Under the pieces are notes generated by a model. That model saw only the letters and a program-made list of their open reading frames with translations, was not told the origin of the DNA and made no database searches. This document shows, piece after piece, positions 25,449 through 35,176 of a stretch of DNA of 64,000 bases; the stretch's first letter is position 1; each line of letters opens with the position of its first letter. The stretch comes from Dyadobacter sp. CY343 (lineage in GTDB: Bacteria > Bacteroidota > Bacteroidia > Cytophagales > Spirosomataceae): the NCBI RefSeq assembly GCF_021390335.1, contig NZ_JAJUXK010000002.1:310001-374000 (forward strand), written 5' to 3'. The position numbers and the translations under genes are program-made.

Positions 25449-27563
25449 TCAGGGTAAAGCAAAAGCCACATACTGATTCCCTTTTTTAGTCCCGAGCTTC
25501 GTACCTCCGCAAGCGATCACAACGAATTGTTTTCCGTTGACCTCATAAGTAGAAGGCGTCGCAAAACCTGCCGCGGGCAGCGTTGTTTGCCAGAGCAGCC
25601 TGCCATTTTTCTTATCATAAACCCTAAACTTTCCGTCTTTGGTCGCGGCGATAAAAAGCAGTCCGCTCGCTGTGACCACCGGCCCTCCGTAATTTTCACT
25701 ACCAGTCATAGGTGCGCCTTTTGCTTTGAGCGACTCGGTCTCTCCGAACGGAATTTTCCAGAGATATTTGCCCGTATTCAGATCAATGGCATTAAGGGTT
25801 CCCCACGGCGGTGCGATCGCAGGGAGGCCGTTTTTGTCTAGAAATTTGTTGTAACCGGTGCTTTGATAGGGCAGATAAATTTTGTCCGAAGCCGCTACCT
25901 CCGACGCTGCTTCCACTTTTTCATCACCGAATAGAAACGAAACCAAAGCCTGTTTTTCGTCTGCGGTCAGCATTGGAAACCCTGGCATCATTCCCTTACC
26001 CGAGCTTACTATCTGGCTCACAAATGCGCGGTCGCGTCTTGAACCAATATCAACGAGGGATGGATATCCGCTTTTCGCATTTCCTTGCCGCTGCGGCCCG
26101 TGGCAGGTGGTGCAGTAAGTAGTATAAACCTTTTCGCCAGGACTAAGACTGGACATTTCACTTGCTTTGGGCGTGTCTTTCATCGTCAGTATCCACGCCA
26201 TTTCGTTGCTGTTCACATATAATATCCCTTCATTCGGATCAGCTGCGGCGCCGCCCCATTCAGCTCCGCCGTCGAAGCCAGGCATAATGATCGTACCTTC
26301 TTTGGAAGGCGGGGCGAAAAGGGCTTTTTTATACGTTTTAAACTTCATCTTCAAGGAATCGCGGTCGGGCGCGTACGGACTGATGTCATTTTCAGTCAGC
26401 GTGTAGGCTTGTCTCGCGAAGGAAGCAGGCTTCGTCGGTACCGGCTGGGTGGGCCATGGAAATTCTCCGGGAAGTGCTGTGACAGGGGCAGTTACTTCGC
26501 GAATCGGGTAGATAGGCTTTCCGGTAACACGATCGAAAATGAATACATAACCCTGCTTGCTGACCTGTGCGACCGCGTCAATTTTTTGTCCGTCCTTCGT
26601 AATGGTGATCAGGTTCGGCGGCGCTGGCAGATCGCGGTCCCACATATCATGGTGCATTGTCTGAAAGTGCCACAGCCGCTTGCCAGTTTTCGCATCAAGC
26701 GCGATCAGACAGTTTGCGAACAGATTTGCACCTTTTCTTTTTCCCCCATAAAAATCATAACCTGCCGAGCCGGTCGGGACATACAGGATACCACGTTCCC
26801 GATCAATGGCTGTACCTGCCCAGTTATTGGCCGCGCCAGTATAGGTATTTTTGTATGCATCGGGCGGGAAAGTTTCGTAGCCAAATTCGCCGGGATAAGG
26901 GATGGTATGAAATGTCCAGACCAGCTTTCCGGTGCGCACATTAAATGCCCGGAGGTCGCCCGGCGCTGCGTCTGAATCTTCCGACAAACGCAGGGGCATG
27001 ATGATCAGATCCTGGTAAATCGTCCCTGGCGTGTTGGAAACCATGTATTTTTTCGCTGCGATCTCAGGCAAGCCGGTATGCAAGTCTATCTTTCCATTGT
27101 CGCCAAAACTGTCTATCGGCTTTCCGGTTTTAGCGTCGAGCGCATAAAGGAAAGAGCCCATTGCGTGCATGATCCGCTTGTCGTCGCCGTCGCTCCAATA
27201 GGTGAGACCGCGGCTTGTATTGGATCCGTTTTTAGATTTATCTCCAAAAATCCACTTCTGTTTTCCTGTAAATGCGTCGAGTGCAAAAGCCTGGACTGTG
27301 GAGGTGACGCCATACAAAGTACCGTCGACAATAATCGGATTCACCTGCGTCTGTCCCGAATCCGGCATTGAATATGTCCACGCAACTTTCAGGTTTTTGA
27401 CATTTTCGGGATTGATCTGTGTCAGCGGGGAGTAGTGGTTCCTACCCGGGCCGCCGAGATATTCAGGCCATTCTTTGCTGTCAGTGTCTCCATTTCGAGA
27501 CATATTAGTAGCTCCGAAAAGGATCGCTGAGGCGAGTACAGCACCCAAAAAACGCTTTAACAT
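25449..27563 (-). CDS. PQQ-dependent dehydrogenase with internal cytochrome c domain
   Basis: 704 residues from the ATG at 27563; a longer frame to 27707 would overlap the next gene and lacks a leader. The signal peptide is MLKRFLGAVLASAILFG. The quinoprotein propeller begins WPEYLGGPGRNHYSPLTQI, as in PQQ glucose dehydrogenases. A cytochrome c domain with heme motif CTTCH (Cys484-His488) and a likely Met ligand in GMMPGFPM is inserted before the last blades (APPWGTLNAIDLNTGKYLWKIPFGE). It should oxidise a sugar or alcohol in the periplasm and pass electrons directly to its own heme. No PQQ synthesis genes are in view, so PQQ may be scavenged. Confidence 0.92.
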   Translation of the reverse strand: MLKRFLGAVLASAILFGATNMSRNGDTDSKEWPEYLGGPGRNHYSPLTQINPENVKNLKVAWTYSMPDSGQTQVNPIIVDGTLYGVTSTVQAFALDAFTGKQKWIFGDKSKNGSNTSRGLTYWSDGDDKRIMHAMGSFLYALDAKTGKPIDSFGDNGKIDLHTGLPEIAAKKYMVSNTPGTIYQDLIIMPLRLSEDSDAAPGDLRAFNVRTGKLVWTFHTIPYPGEFGYETFPPDAYKNTYTGAANNWAGTAIDRERGILYVPTGSAGYDFYGGKRKGANLFANCLIALDAKTGKRLWHFQTMHHDMWDRDLPAPPNLITITKDGQKIDAVAQVSKQGYVFIFDRVTGKPIYPIREVTAPVTALPGEFPWPTQPVPTKPASFARQAYTLTENDISPYAPDRDSLKMKFKTYKKALFAPPSKEGTIIMPGFDGGAEWGGAAADPNEGILYVNSNEMAWILTMKDTPKASEMSSLSPGEKVYTTYCTTCHGPQRQGNAKSGYPSLVDIGSRRDRAFVSQIVSSGKGMMPGFPMLTADEKQALVSFLFGDEKVEAASEVAASDKIYLPYQSTGYNKFLDKNGLPAIAPPWGTLNAIDLNTGKYLWKIPFGETESLKAKGAPMTGSENYGGPVVTASGLLFIAATKDGKFRVYDKKNGRLLWQTTLPAAGFATPSTYEVNGKQFVVIACGGTKLGTKKGNQYVAFALP

Positions 27564-27615
27564 ACAAGTGATTTTACAGGAGAATTTTTGATTAAAACAG
27601 AATAACGGGTAGCAG

Positions 27616-29571
27616 CTATTTGAATTTGACCTGATCCGTAAGTCCGGGCCAGTTATCACTTCGGAACGCGCTTGCCGGGAAGCCGGCAGTATTATACAAG
27701 TTCGCATCTTCGGGCGCGTCCGACCAGCCGTACCTTACCGTCACAGGAGCTGGCACTTTCGGGTGAGAAACCACCACTTTATTATCAACGATCTGCGCGA
27801 TCGCGTAGTAGAAAACCTTATCAGCACCCGCCAGTTCAAAACCTTTCAGGTAGCCATATTTATCTTTAACTGTCAGACCAGTTTCCACGTTTTTGAATGT
27901 CACAATGGCTTTTCCATCAGTAAATTCAGCTTTTTCAAACAGTGGCGATGCGTAGGGGATATTTTGACCGTAGTCCAGTTTCAGCGCCGTGGCGGCGAGT
28001 CTGTTGGCTACGTCCTGTTTGTTGGTCGGGTGAATATCTTTCGGGTTACCGATATCGGTAGTCACTGCCATTCCTGTTTTTGGAAGTTGCAAAGTCATAT
28101 TCTGGGCTTCGCGCAATTCGCTCCATCCGCTGCCCTGGTTGCTGTTATTTTCACTGCCAAAGCTGGAAAGCTGCACCCAATAGAATGAAAATTCATCATT
28201 CCATAGTCTGCGCCAGTCATTAATCAGCAGCGGGAAGGATTTACGGTATTGAAATGCCCGCGGCGCATTGGTTTCGCCCTGGTACCAGAGCGTACCGCGG
28301 ATTGCGAACGGAATGAGCGGAACGATCATCGCATTGTAAATAGTAGTTCCCACATTATTCATCAAATGCGCGTATTCGTGCTTTTCTGCGAATGAGGGCA
28401 TGAGGTACCAGTCTTTCGAAATGCTGATCTTATTACCGCCCTCTTCTACAAAAAGATCATTTGCAGAACCGAGGAAGCCAGGACCAAACCATGAATGGGC
28501 TACCATATTACCGAGCTTGATCACCAGCTGATTTTTTCCAGCTTTCCAGGTATTTTCCGGGATCGTGATTTTTCTGACACCCTTTAAAGCGCCTTCGTGA
28601 ACCAGCTTTCCGTTAATGTAGATCTGATTCGGACTGTCATTCTCAGGGAGCGACAATACCGTTGATTTTGAAACAATATCAGCGGCCAGCTCCACTTCCT
28701 TCGCCATATAGCCAGCCCCACGAAAGCCCATCAAACCTTTCCAATCCCACTGTCCGATCGGATCGGCTACTTTTTGCCAGGTTCCAAAGTCTGCATTTCC
28801 GGAGACATATTTCTTTTCGTCCTCACCAGTTGGCGTCGCAGAAGCACTTTTGAATAGCTGCTGGCGCAATTTCTCATCCATTACCACATCCGCTTCTTCC
28901 CAGGTTTTCGGCATGGTTTGCGCATATTCTTTCAGCTCGTCGCTGGCCAGCATACCTTCTTTGCTTATCCATCCCTCGATCTGCGAGCCGCCCCAGGACG
29001 AATGCAGGATGCCGACTGGTATATTCAGTTTTTGGTTTAATTCTCTTGCAAAAAAGAACCCGATCGCCGTAAAATCGCCGACCGTCTCGCTCGAAGCGAT
29101 CTCCCATTCTCCCGTTTTCAGATCTGATTCAGGCGTGAGTGAAACCTGCCGGTCGACGTGGAAGTGACGTATCTGAGGAAAATTGGCGTTGTTTCGTTCC
29201 TTTTCATAGTCTTTTGCGGCAGCTACTTCCCATTGCATATTAGACTGTCCGGAGCAAAGCCAGACTTCACCGACCAGGACATCATTAATCGTCACATTCC
29301 CCGATTTCGCAGTAGCCGCCAGTGTATGTGGCCCGCCAGCTTCCAGTGGCTTGAAACTGACCAGCCACTTCCCCGATTTATCTGCCTTTGCTTCCACCGA
29401 CTGTCCTGCCAGGGTAACTTTCACCTTTTCGCCAGCCTTCGCCCAGCCCCAGACCGGAATCGGTTTTTGTCGCTGCAATACCACGTGATCAGAGAATAGC
29501 CGCGCGAGCTTAACCTGCGCAAAAGCCGAAGTTTGAATCAATACTAAAAGAACAAAAAACAGACGCTTCAT
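27616..29571 (-). CDS. Sialate O-acetylesterase family protein
   Basis: 651 residues, secreted (leader ends SAFAQ). An N-terminal Ig-like domain (LFSDHVVLQRQKPIPVWGWA) precedes an SGNH/SASA esterase domain. The nucleophile is in LCSGQSNMQWEV, the second block is GTLWYQGETNA, and the His block is DIGNPKDIHPTNKQDVANRLA. A galactose-binding-like insert lies at about residues 275-375 (DSPNQIYINGKLVHEG). The family removes acetyl groups from sialic acid or, in soil Bacteroidota, from acetylated plant polysaccharide. With 52 bp to the PQQ dehydrogenase gene the two may be co-transcribed. Confidence 0.92.
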   Translation of the reverse strand: MKRLFFVLLVLIQTSAFAQVKLARLFSDHVVLQRQKPIPVWGWAKAGEKVKVTLAGQSVEAKADKSGKWLVSFKPLEAGGPHTLAATAKSGNVTINDVLVGEVWLCSGQSNMQWEVAAAKDYEKERNNANFPQIRHFHVDRQVSLTPESDLKTGEWEIASSETVGDFTAIGFFFARELNQKLNIPVGILHSSWGGSQIEGWISKEGMLASDELKEYAQTMPKTWEEADVVMDEKLRQQLFKSASATPTGEDEKKYVSGNADFGTWQKVADPIGQWDWKGLMGFRGAGYMAKEVELAADIVSKSTVLSLPENDSPNQIYINGKLVHEGALKGVRKITIPENTWKAGKNQLVIKLGNMVAHSWFGPGFLGSANDLFVEEGGNKISISKDWYLMPSFAEKHEYAHLMNNVGTTIYNAMIVPLIPFAIRGTLWYQGETNAPRAFQYRKSFPLLINDWRRLWNDEFSFYWVQLSSFGSENNSNQGSGWSELREAQNMTLQLPKTGMAVTTDIGNPKDIHPTNKQDVANRLAATALKLDYGQNIPYASPLFEKAEFTDGKAIVTFKNVETGLTVKDKYGYLKGFELAGADKVFYYAIAQIVDNKVVVSHPKVPAPVTVRYGWSDAPEDANLYNTAGFPASAFRSDNWPGLTDQVKFK

Positions 29572-29689
29572 AATTAAGGGACAAAGATGGAATGCTAATA
29601 AATGCGTTCAGGGCGCGGTTTCTACTTAATATGTTAATTTTACCCACTGCGAAATCACTTCCGCAGGATAAATCGGGCAACCGGAAAAT

Positions 29690-30577
29690 ATGATCTCAGT
29701 TATAATATGTTCAATAGATCCCGCGGAACTGGAAATGGTCAGCAAGAACATCGCCGCCACGATCGGCGTGCCGCATGAGATCATTGGAATTGACAACCGG
29801 GATTCAGGAAAGGGGATATGTGCGGTTTATAACGAAGGCACCCGCCTCGCGAAGTTTCCTGTGCTTTGCTTTATGCACGAGGATATGGAAATGAAAACGG
29901 CGAACTGGGGCTCCAAAGTGCTGGAATTGTTTGGTCAAAATGAGAAGCTGGGGTTGATAGGTATTGCAGGCGGCGGATACAAGTCGCTAGCGCCTTCGAG
30001 CTGGTATAACTACTATTTACAGGAAAATGGAGGCTTTTATTGCAACCTAATCCAGGGCTACAAGCACAGCGGGAAACCAGATATGCATGATTACCGCAAT
30101 CCCAGAAGTGAGAGTTTCTCAAAAGTGGCCTGCGTGGACGGCTGCTGGTTTTGTACCAAAAAAGAGATTGCCTTAAAATACCCGTTTGACAGCAAGCTAC
30201 TTACCAAATTTCACGGTTACGACCTCGATTTCTCAATTGCGATAAGCCGGGAATATGAAGCGATTGTGACTTTTAATATCCTGCTGAAACATTTTTCAGA
30301 AGGCAATTTCAATAAATCCTGGATGGACGAAATCCTGAAAGTACACCGGAAATGGAGCAAAGTACTGCCGGTTAATGTGGACGCCATTCCGGAGCAGCAT
30401 TTGAAGAGAATAGAGCGCGATGCCCTCGAAGTGTTTTTGCAGCAGCGGGTAAATGCAGAAGATTATCCAAGATCTGAAATGCTGAAACTGATCTGGAGTA
30501 CCCGGAGATCGCGGGTTGCAACCCTTTCTTTTCCTTTTAAATTAATGCGGAAATTCCTGAAAATGCAAAAGCAATAA
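29690..30577 (+). CDS. Glycosyltransferase (GT2-like, StrF-type fold)
   Basis: 295 residues. It starts with ISVIICSIDPAELEMVSKNI and has the nucleotide-sugar site FMHEDMEM in place of a classical DxD, as in the Glyco_tranf_2_5 (StrF-like) group. It also has HEIIGIDNRDSGKGICAVYNEG. No signal or membrane helix. It is the only gene of the glycan island on the plus strand, convergent with the next glycosyltransferase (5 bp gap). Sugar donor and acceptor are unknown. Confidence 0.85.
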   Translation: MISVIICSIDPAELEMVSKNIAATIGVPHEIIGIDNRDSGKGICAVYNEGTRLAKFPVLCFMHEDMEMKTANWGSKVLELFGQNEKLGLIGIAGGGYKSLAPSSWYNYYLQENGGFYCNLIQGYKHSGKPDMHDYRNPRSESFSKVACVDGCWFCTKKEIALKYPFDSKLLTKFHGYDLDFSIAISREYEAIVTFNILLKHFSEGNFNKSWMDEILKVHRKWSKVLPVNVDAIPEQHLKRIERDALEVFLQQRVNAEDYPRSEMLKLIWSTRRSRVATLSFPFKLMRKFLKMQKQ

Positions 30578-30582
30578 GGAGC

Positions 30583-31353
30583 TTATCGGATTTTTTTCAG
30601 CTCTTTATAAAATTTCCTCAGCCGGTTGAGATAAGAAAAGTAGCTTCTTCCTTCCCATTTATATTCATAATAAAAACGCTCGCGACTTGTCAGTTCGAGG
30701 CGCTCTTTCACATTCTTAGTATTGAGCGTTCGGCTTTCCAGGTGTTCTACGATCGATGAAGTGACCAGCGCGTGTTTGAGTTTGTGCTTTTGCAGCGTAT
30801 TACTGTAATCATTATCCGCATACCAGAATTTGAATGCAGGATCCAGCTTGCCAGTGATTTTAAGCATATCCCTTTTGAACAAAATACACCAGCCAACCAG
30901 CTCTTTCCGAACCTCATAACCATAATGATTGCCGCTATTTAATGCGATTCCCTGCTCGGGATGATGCACATTGCACGCCGGCGAAACGCTGTAAAGTTCC
31001 GGATCCTGCTTAAAAGCGGCCAGTATCTCGCTTGCCCAGCCGGGATAATAAATCAGGTCATTATTGCTGATACAAATGAATGGACTTTTGGTCATTCTGA
31101 TACCAATATTCATATAGCGATGGTACCCAAACCGCTGCCACGGATATACGGTTTTTGTATTTGGATACTGAAAAGGTTTCAGCGTTTTGTTCGATTCCAG
31201 CACGACTATATTGAATTTGATCCGGCTGGGATCCTCGGATGCAACCAGACTTTCGACACTGTCGAGTGTTACTTTTTGAAGCGCCTCAGTATTTGCGTAG
31301 CTGAGGATAATCACATCTATTTCCGTAGGTAAGGCGGCAGGTACCTGGGTCAT
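30583..31353 (-). CDS. Glycosyltransferase family 2 protein
   Basis: 256 residues with a GT-A fold: DVIILSYANTEALQKVTLDSV, then VVLESN, and the metal site appears as CISNNDLIYYPGW (N-N-D rather than D-x-D). Acceptor-side motif FWYADNDYSNTLQKHK. It is the last gene of the reverse-strand glycan unit; its ATG overlaps the preceding stop codon as ATGA (31350-31353), showing translational coupling. Confidence 0.87.
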   Translation of the reverse strand: MTQVPAALPTEIDVIILSYANTEALQKVTLDSVESLVASEDPSRIKFNIVVLESNKTLKPFQYPNTKTVYPWQRFGYHRYMNIGIRMTKSPFICISNNDLIYYPGWASEILAAFKQDPELYSVSPACNVHHPEQGIALNSGNHYGYEVRKELVGWCILFKRDMLKITGKLDPAFKFWYADNDYSNTLQKHKLKHALVTSSIVEHLESRTLNTKNVKERLELTSRERFYYEYKWEGRSYFSYLNRLRKFYKELKKIR

Positions 31354-32309
31354 CTTTTTTTCTTTTTAAACAACTCCTTGCGCTTGAAATTAAGCGACTT
31401 AAAGTAATAGGATATAAAAGTTTTCCGATCAACGAGATTATACAGGATTTTCAGCTGGGGAAGGCTGCCCAGATCGGCGTGGTACATCATGTATTTGTAT
31501 AGCTTTTGGGTGCTGGCTGCATTGCGCTGCAACAAAATTTCCTTCTCCTCGGCATTCAGCACCTGCGAATCCCGTAGCTGCGCTACGATCCTTTTCCGGA
31601 ACTGAAGTTCTCCCGCCTGCATGATCTGGATATTCCTGCTGGTATTACGCTGGTGGATCCTGATGAGCGTTTTGGCCCGGTCGTCGTCAAGGAAAGTGTA
31701 TCTGGCACCCATAATGGCGCATTGAAACCAGAATTCCCAATCCTCCGTATAGTTACTGAACTCAGGGAAACCCTTCACTTTTTTGACGACCGCCCGGCGC
31801 AGCATCGGACTGCTTACCACCGCGATATTGGAGTATATCAGTGTATTGATCGCATCATAACCTTTGGCGTCGATCTTGGGAAGCCAGTTATGATTGTTCA
31901 TTTCATAATCTGGATACATAATTTCCGGCCGGTCGTGCTCAAAATACAGGTGGTCGGTGTACGAAATATCAGTTCCAGGGTGTGTTTCCAGATATTCAAC
32001 CTGAACCGCAAGTTTATCTTTGCTGAGCAGATCGTCCGCATCGAGGAATTGGATATAGCTTCCTTTCGAATGCGCAAAGCCAAGGTTACGGGCGACTGAT
32101 ACTCCTTTATTTTTTTGGGTAAAAAAGTATATCCTGCTATCCTGAGCTACAAATTTCCGGACTACCTCCGCTGTATTGTCAGAGGAACCGTCGTCGACGA
32201 TCAGTGCTTCCCAGTTCGTATAGGATTGCTCCTGGAGATTCCGGAGGGTTTCTTCAATGATAAATCCGTAATTATAGGAGGGAATAATGATGCTTACTAA
32301 TGGATTCAT
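31350..32309 (-). CDS. Glycosyltransferase family 2 protein
   Basis: Start chosen at 32309 (MNPLVSIIIPSYNYG), because this ATG forms an ATGA overlap with the preceding stop codon; a longer frame reaches 32336. About 319 residues. Classical GT2 N-terminus with VDDGSSDNTAEVV and the DxD motif in QFLDADDLLSKDK. The C-terminal third is helical and basic (FKRKELFKKKKR). Probably transfers a hexose or deoxyhexose in surface glycan assembly; specificity is not predictable. Confidence 0.9.
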   Translation of the reverse strand: MNPLVSIIIPSYNYGFIIEETLRNLQEQSYTNWEALIVDDGSSDNTAEVVRKFVAQDSRIYFFTQKNKGVSVARNLGFAHSKGSYIQFLDADDLLSKDKLAVQVEYLETHPGTDISYTDHLYFEHDRPEIMYPDYEMNNHNWLPKIDAKGYDAINTLIYSNIAVVSSPMLRRAVVKKVKGFPEFSNYTEDWEFWFQCAIMGARYTFLDDDRAKTLIRIHQRNTSRNIQIMQAGELQFRKRIVAQLRDSQVLNAEEKEILLQRNAASTQKLYKYMMYHADLGSLPQLKILYNLVDRKTFISYYFKSLNFKRKELFKKKKR

Positions 32310-33238
32310 AAGAACTTTTTGGCCCAGATTCCCCACATCTTGCGCAGGGTAAAGAAAAACTTGCTCAGCTCCGGCTTTTTTAACAGATATAACAAAAGGT
32401 CCCGGTCTTTCCAGATGATCATCGCATAGGAAATGCTCAGTAAAGATGCATTTCTTTTCCTGCAGGCCGCATAAAGTTCGGCGATAAGCTGGTTTGGTTT
32501 ATCCCTGGTTTTGTTCAGGCAAAGGCGAAGCCACTCTTTTTCGCGTTCCAGCTCCTCCACCTTTTGTTCCCGCGACTTGGGTACTGCGTGCATTGCAAGA
32601 ATGTCGGTATTGTTTTTCCGGTGCTGCCGGTATTGTACAAGTGGCTGTTCGAGGAAATCGATAGAACCGCTGTCTGCTGCTACAAATGCAAGCCACTGAT
32701 CGTAATGGAAATTTTCCGGAAACGGAATTGCATTGGCTACCACCTCACTGCGCAGCATGATACTATGCCCCGATGCACAATTCAGGAAAATGAAAGGTTC
32801 GGGACGGTTGCCTCGGTAAAAATTGAATTTATCAGAGATCCTGATATTCATTTTCTCCCCGGTATGCGCGATAAATTCCGAGTCGTGATAAATGAGTTTG
32901 TGATCCTGAATAGCCGCAAGCTGTATTTTCAACTTGTCCGGATGCCAGAGATCGTCCTGATCACAAATAGCAATAAACTCAGCCCGGCAATGCGTCAGCG
33001 CTTTCTCGAAATTCTTGTTATAACCCAGGTTATGATCATTCCGGTAAAGCCTGAACCGCTTGTCAGCAGCCGCATATCGTTCCAGTACCGACCAGGTTTG
33101 GTCGGAAGAGCAATCGTCGACAACGACGATTTCCCAGTCTGAAATACTTTGATTAAGAATTGAATCGAGCTGTTCGGGCAAGAATTCCTGACCGTTGTAA
33201 GTGCACAACGCGATTGATATTTCTGGCATTTTGTTCAT
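32306..33238 (-). CDS. Glycosyltransferase family 2 protein
   Basis: 310 residues with GT2 motifs: ISIALCTYNGQEFLPEQLDSI, VVVDDCSSDQTW, and the DxD-type AICDQDDLWHPDK. It resembles rhamnosyltransferase-like GT2 proteins. The ATG at 33238 shares one base with the stop codon of the ABC exporter (TAATG), and its own stop overlaps the next ATG. Thus exporter and three transferases are chained by overlaps. A start three codons later (MPEIS) is possible. Confidence 0.9.
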   Translation of the reverse strand: MNKMPEISIALCTYNGQEFLPEQLDSILNQSISDWEIVVVDDCSSDQTWSVLERYAAADKRFRLYRNDHNLGYNKNFEKALTHCRAEFIAICDQDDLWHPDKLKIQLAAIQDHKLIYHDSEFIAHTGEKMNIRISDKFNFYRGNRPEPFIFLNCASGHSIMLRSEVVANAIPFPENFHYDQWLAFVAADSGSIDFLEQPLVQYRQHRKNNTDILAMHAVPKSREQKVEELEREKEWLRLCLNKTRDKPNQLIAELYAACRKRNASLLSISYAMIIWKDRDLLLYLLKKPELSKFFFTLRKMWGIWAKKFL

Positions 33239-35064
33239 TAAGCCTCCGAAAATTGCTGCATGTCGACCAGCCGGCGATAAAGTCTTTCATTTGCAATGAG
33301 CTCAGGATGGTTACCCTGTTCCACAATGCGGCCGTCTTCCAGCACCACAATAATGTCTGCATTCTGGATTGTGCTGAGCCTGTGCGCGATGACGAGCGAA
33401 GTCCTGTTTTTCATCAGGTTGTTCAATGCATCCTGCACCAGTTTTTCCGACTCAGTATCCAGTGCAGACGTAGCCTCGTCGAGGAGCATAATAGGCGGAT
33501 TTTTCAGCACGGCGCGGGCAATGCAGATCCGCTGTTTCTGTCCACCCGAAAGCTTCACGCCCCGGTCACCGATATTGCTATCGTAACCTTCCTCGGTTTG
33601 CATGATAAAATCGTGTGCATTGGCAATGCGGGCAGCGGCTTCCACTTCTTCAATGGTCGCATTCGGTACACCAAAAGCTATATTGTTGAAAATCGTATCA
33701 TTGAATAATACAGATTCCTGATTCACCACGCCGATCTTCGACCAAAGCGATTCGAGTTTCAGGTTGCGGATATCCACCCCATCGATGGTCACATTTCCTT
33801 CGTGGGCTTCTATAAACCTTGGAATCAGGTCCATTAAGGTAGATTTCCCACCGCCCGACGGCCCTACCAATGCGACCGTTTTTCCCTTCGGTATGGTCAG
33901 GTTAATAGATTGCAAAACCGGTCGGCCGGGGTAGGAGAACGACAAGTTATTGAGCCTGATCGCGTCGTTGAAAGTGTTAATTTCAACTGCATCCGGGCTG
34001 TCTTTAATTGCGGGCCGCTCGTCTATCAATTCCAAAACGCGCTCACCTGCGGCAATACCGGCGTGGATCGTACTGAAAGAATCCGTAATAGCCTTGGCCG
34101 GACGCATTACCTGAGAGAAAATACCAATGTAGGCGACAAACTTCGAAACGGTCAGATCCGACTGATTATCAAGGATCAGCGAGCCTCCATACAGTACAAT
34201 AATAGCGACCATCGTCACGCCCAGAAACTCAGAAACCGGGGCGCCCAGCTGCTGGCGTTTGGCCATTTTTTTGCCAAGATCCGAGTACCGCACATTCTCC
34301 TGGTGAAATTTATCCTTAATGTCATTCGTCGCATTAAAAGCCTTGATAATCTTGATCCCCGACAAAGCTTCGTCCAGGTAACTGATCATTAACCCGAACA
34401 TCTGCTGCGCCTGTGTAGCCTGCTCTTTCAGTCTTTTTACAATTTTAGAGATCAGAAACGCGGAGATCGGGATTACCAGGATCGCAAAAAGCGTCAGCTT
34501 CACCGACGTGGCGAAGAGCATGAAAATATAGGCGATCAGCTGTAAAGGTTCTTTGAATACAACCTGCAAGGTACCGGTCACTGAAAACTGCACAACCTGC
34601 ACGTCAGAAGCGATTTTTGAAATAATATCCCCTTTACGCTGGTTACTGAAATAGCCCACGTGCAGGTTCATTACATTATTAAAAACCGTTTTTCTGAGGT
34701 TAAGCAAAGTGTGGATCCGGAGATTTTCCATGACCCGCTGAGAGAAATATTTGAATACATTCGAGAGCAACACCGATACGACAATAATACCGCACACGAT
34801 TTGAAGCGCTCCGTGCGGCCCGTAAATGATGTTGGCCTGCTGTGCGTAATAATTCAGAAGTTCCGGTACGTCAAATGCACTTTCCGGCTTGGGTATCAGC
34901 GTAGTACCTTCTTTGCTATTGTTGAAAAGAGTACTTAAAAGCGGAGCGAGCAGTGCCAGGTTAAGGGTATTGAAAACAACGCCAAGCACTGTGAAAAGGA
35001 CATATGGAAATGCAAATCGTGAGATTGGCTGGGCAAAAGATAATAATCGAAAGTAAGTCTTCAT
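33238..35064 (-). CDS. ABC exporter, fused permease and ATPase (MsbA-like)
   Basis: 608 residues. Six transmembrane helices in residues about 1-330 and a nucleotide-binding domain at about 360-600 with Walker A (GPSGGGKSTLMDL), signature LSGGQKQR, Walker B (IMLLDEATSALD) and H-loop (IAHRL), all intact. It acts as a homodimer. The type exports lipid A, lipid-linked sugars or peptides. Placement at the head of three coupled glycosyltransferase genes suggests flipping of a lipid-linked saccharide, which is inference. The 112-bp gap before it has a short AT-rich stretch but no clear promoter. Confidence 0.93.
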   Translation of the reverse strand: MKTYFRLLSFAQPISRFAFPYVLFTVLGVVFNTLNLALLAPLLSTLFNNSKEGTTLIPKPESAFDVPELLNYYAQQANIIYGPHGALQIVCGIIVVSVLLSNVFKYFSQRVMENLRIHTLLNLRKTVFNNVMNLHVGYFSNQRKGDIISKIASDVQVVQFSVTGTLQVVFKEPLQLIAYIFMLFATSVKLTLFAILVIPISAFLISKIVKRLKEQATQAQQMFGLMISYLDEALSGIKIIKAFNATNDIKDKFHQENVRYSDLGKKMAKRQQLGAPVSEFLGVTMVAIIVLYGGSLILDNQSDLTVSKFVAYIGIFSQVMRPAKAITDSFSTIHAGIAAGERVLELIDERPAIKDSPDAVEINTFNDAIRLNNLSFSYPGRPVLQSINLTIPKGKTVALVGPSGGGKSTLMDLIPRFIEAHEGNVTIDGVDIRNLKLESLWSKIGVVNQESVLFNDTIFNNIAFGVPNATIEEVEAAARIANAHDFIMQTEEGYDSNIGDRGVKLSGGQKQRICIARAVLKNPPIMLLDEATSALDTESEKLVQDALNNLMKNRTSLVIAHRLSTIQNADIIVVLEDGRIVEQGNHPELIANERLYRRLVDMQQFSEA

Positions 35065-35176
35065 TTGTTAAAATGGCATTCACGCTAGCTATGCCTGAAA
35101 GTAAAATGGCCGGAAATCATGACAATTTCCGGTCCAGGATGCAAATTAATGTTATTAGATGAAAATAGCGCTACGA

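Noticed and set aside
27564-27707. N-terminal extension of the PQQ dehydrogenase
   Set aside because: It runs into the sialate O-acetylesterase gene and would bury the signal peptide at residue 49; start at 27563 preferred.
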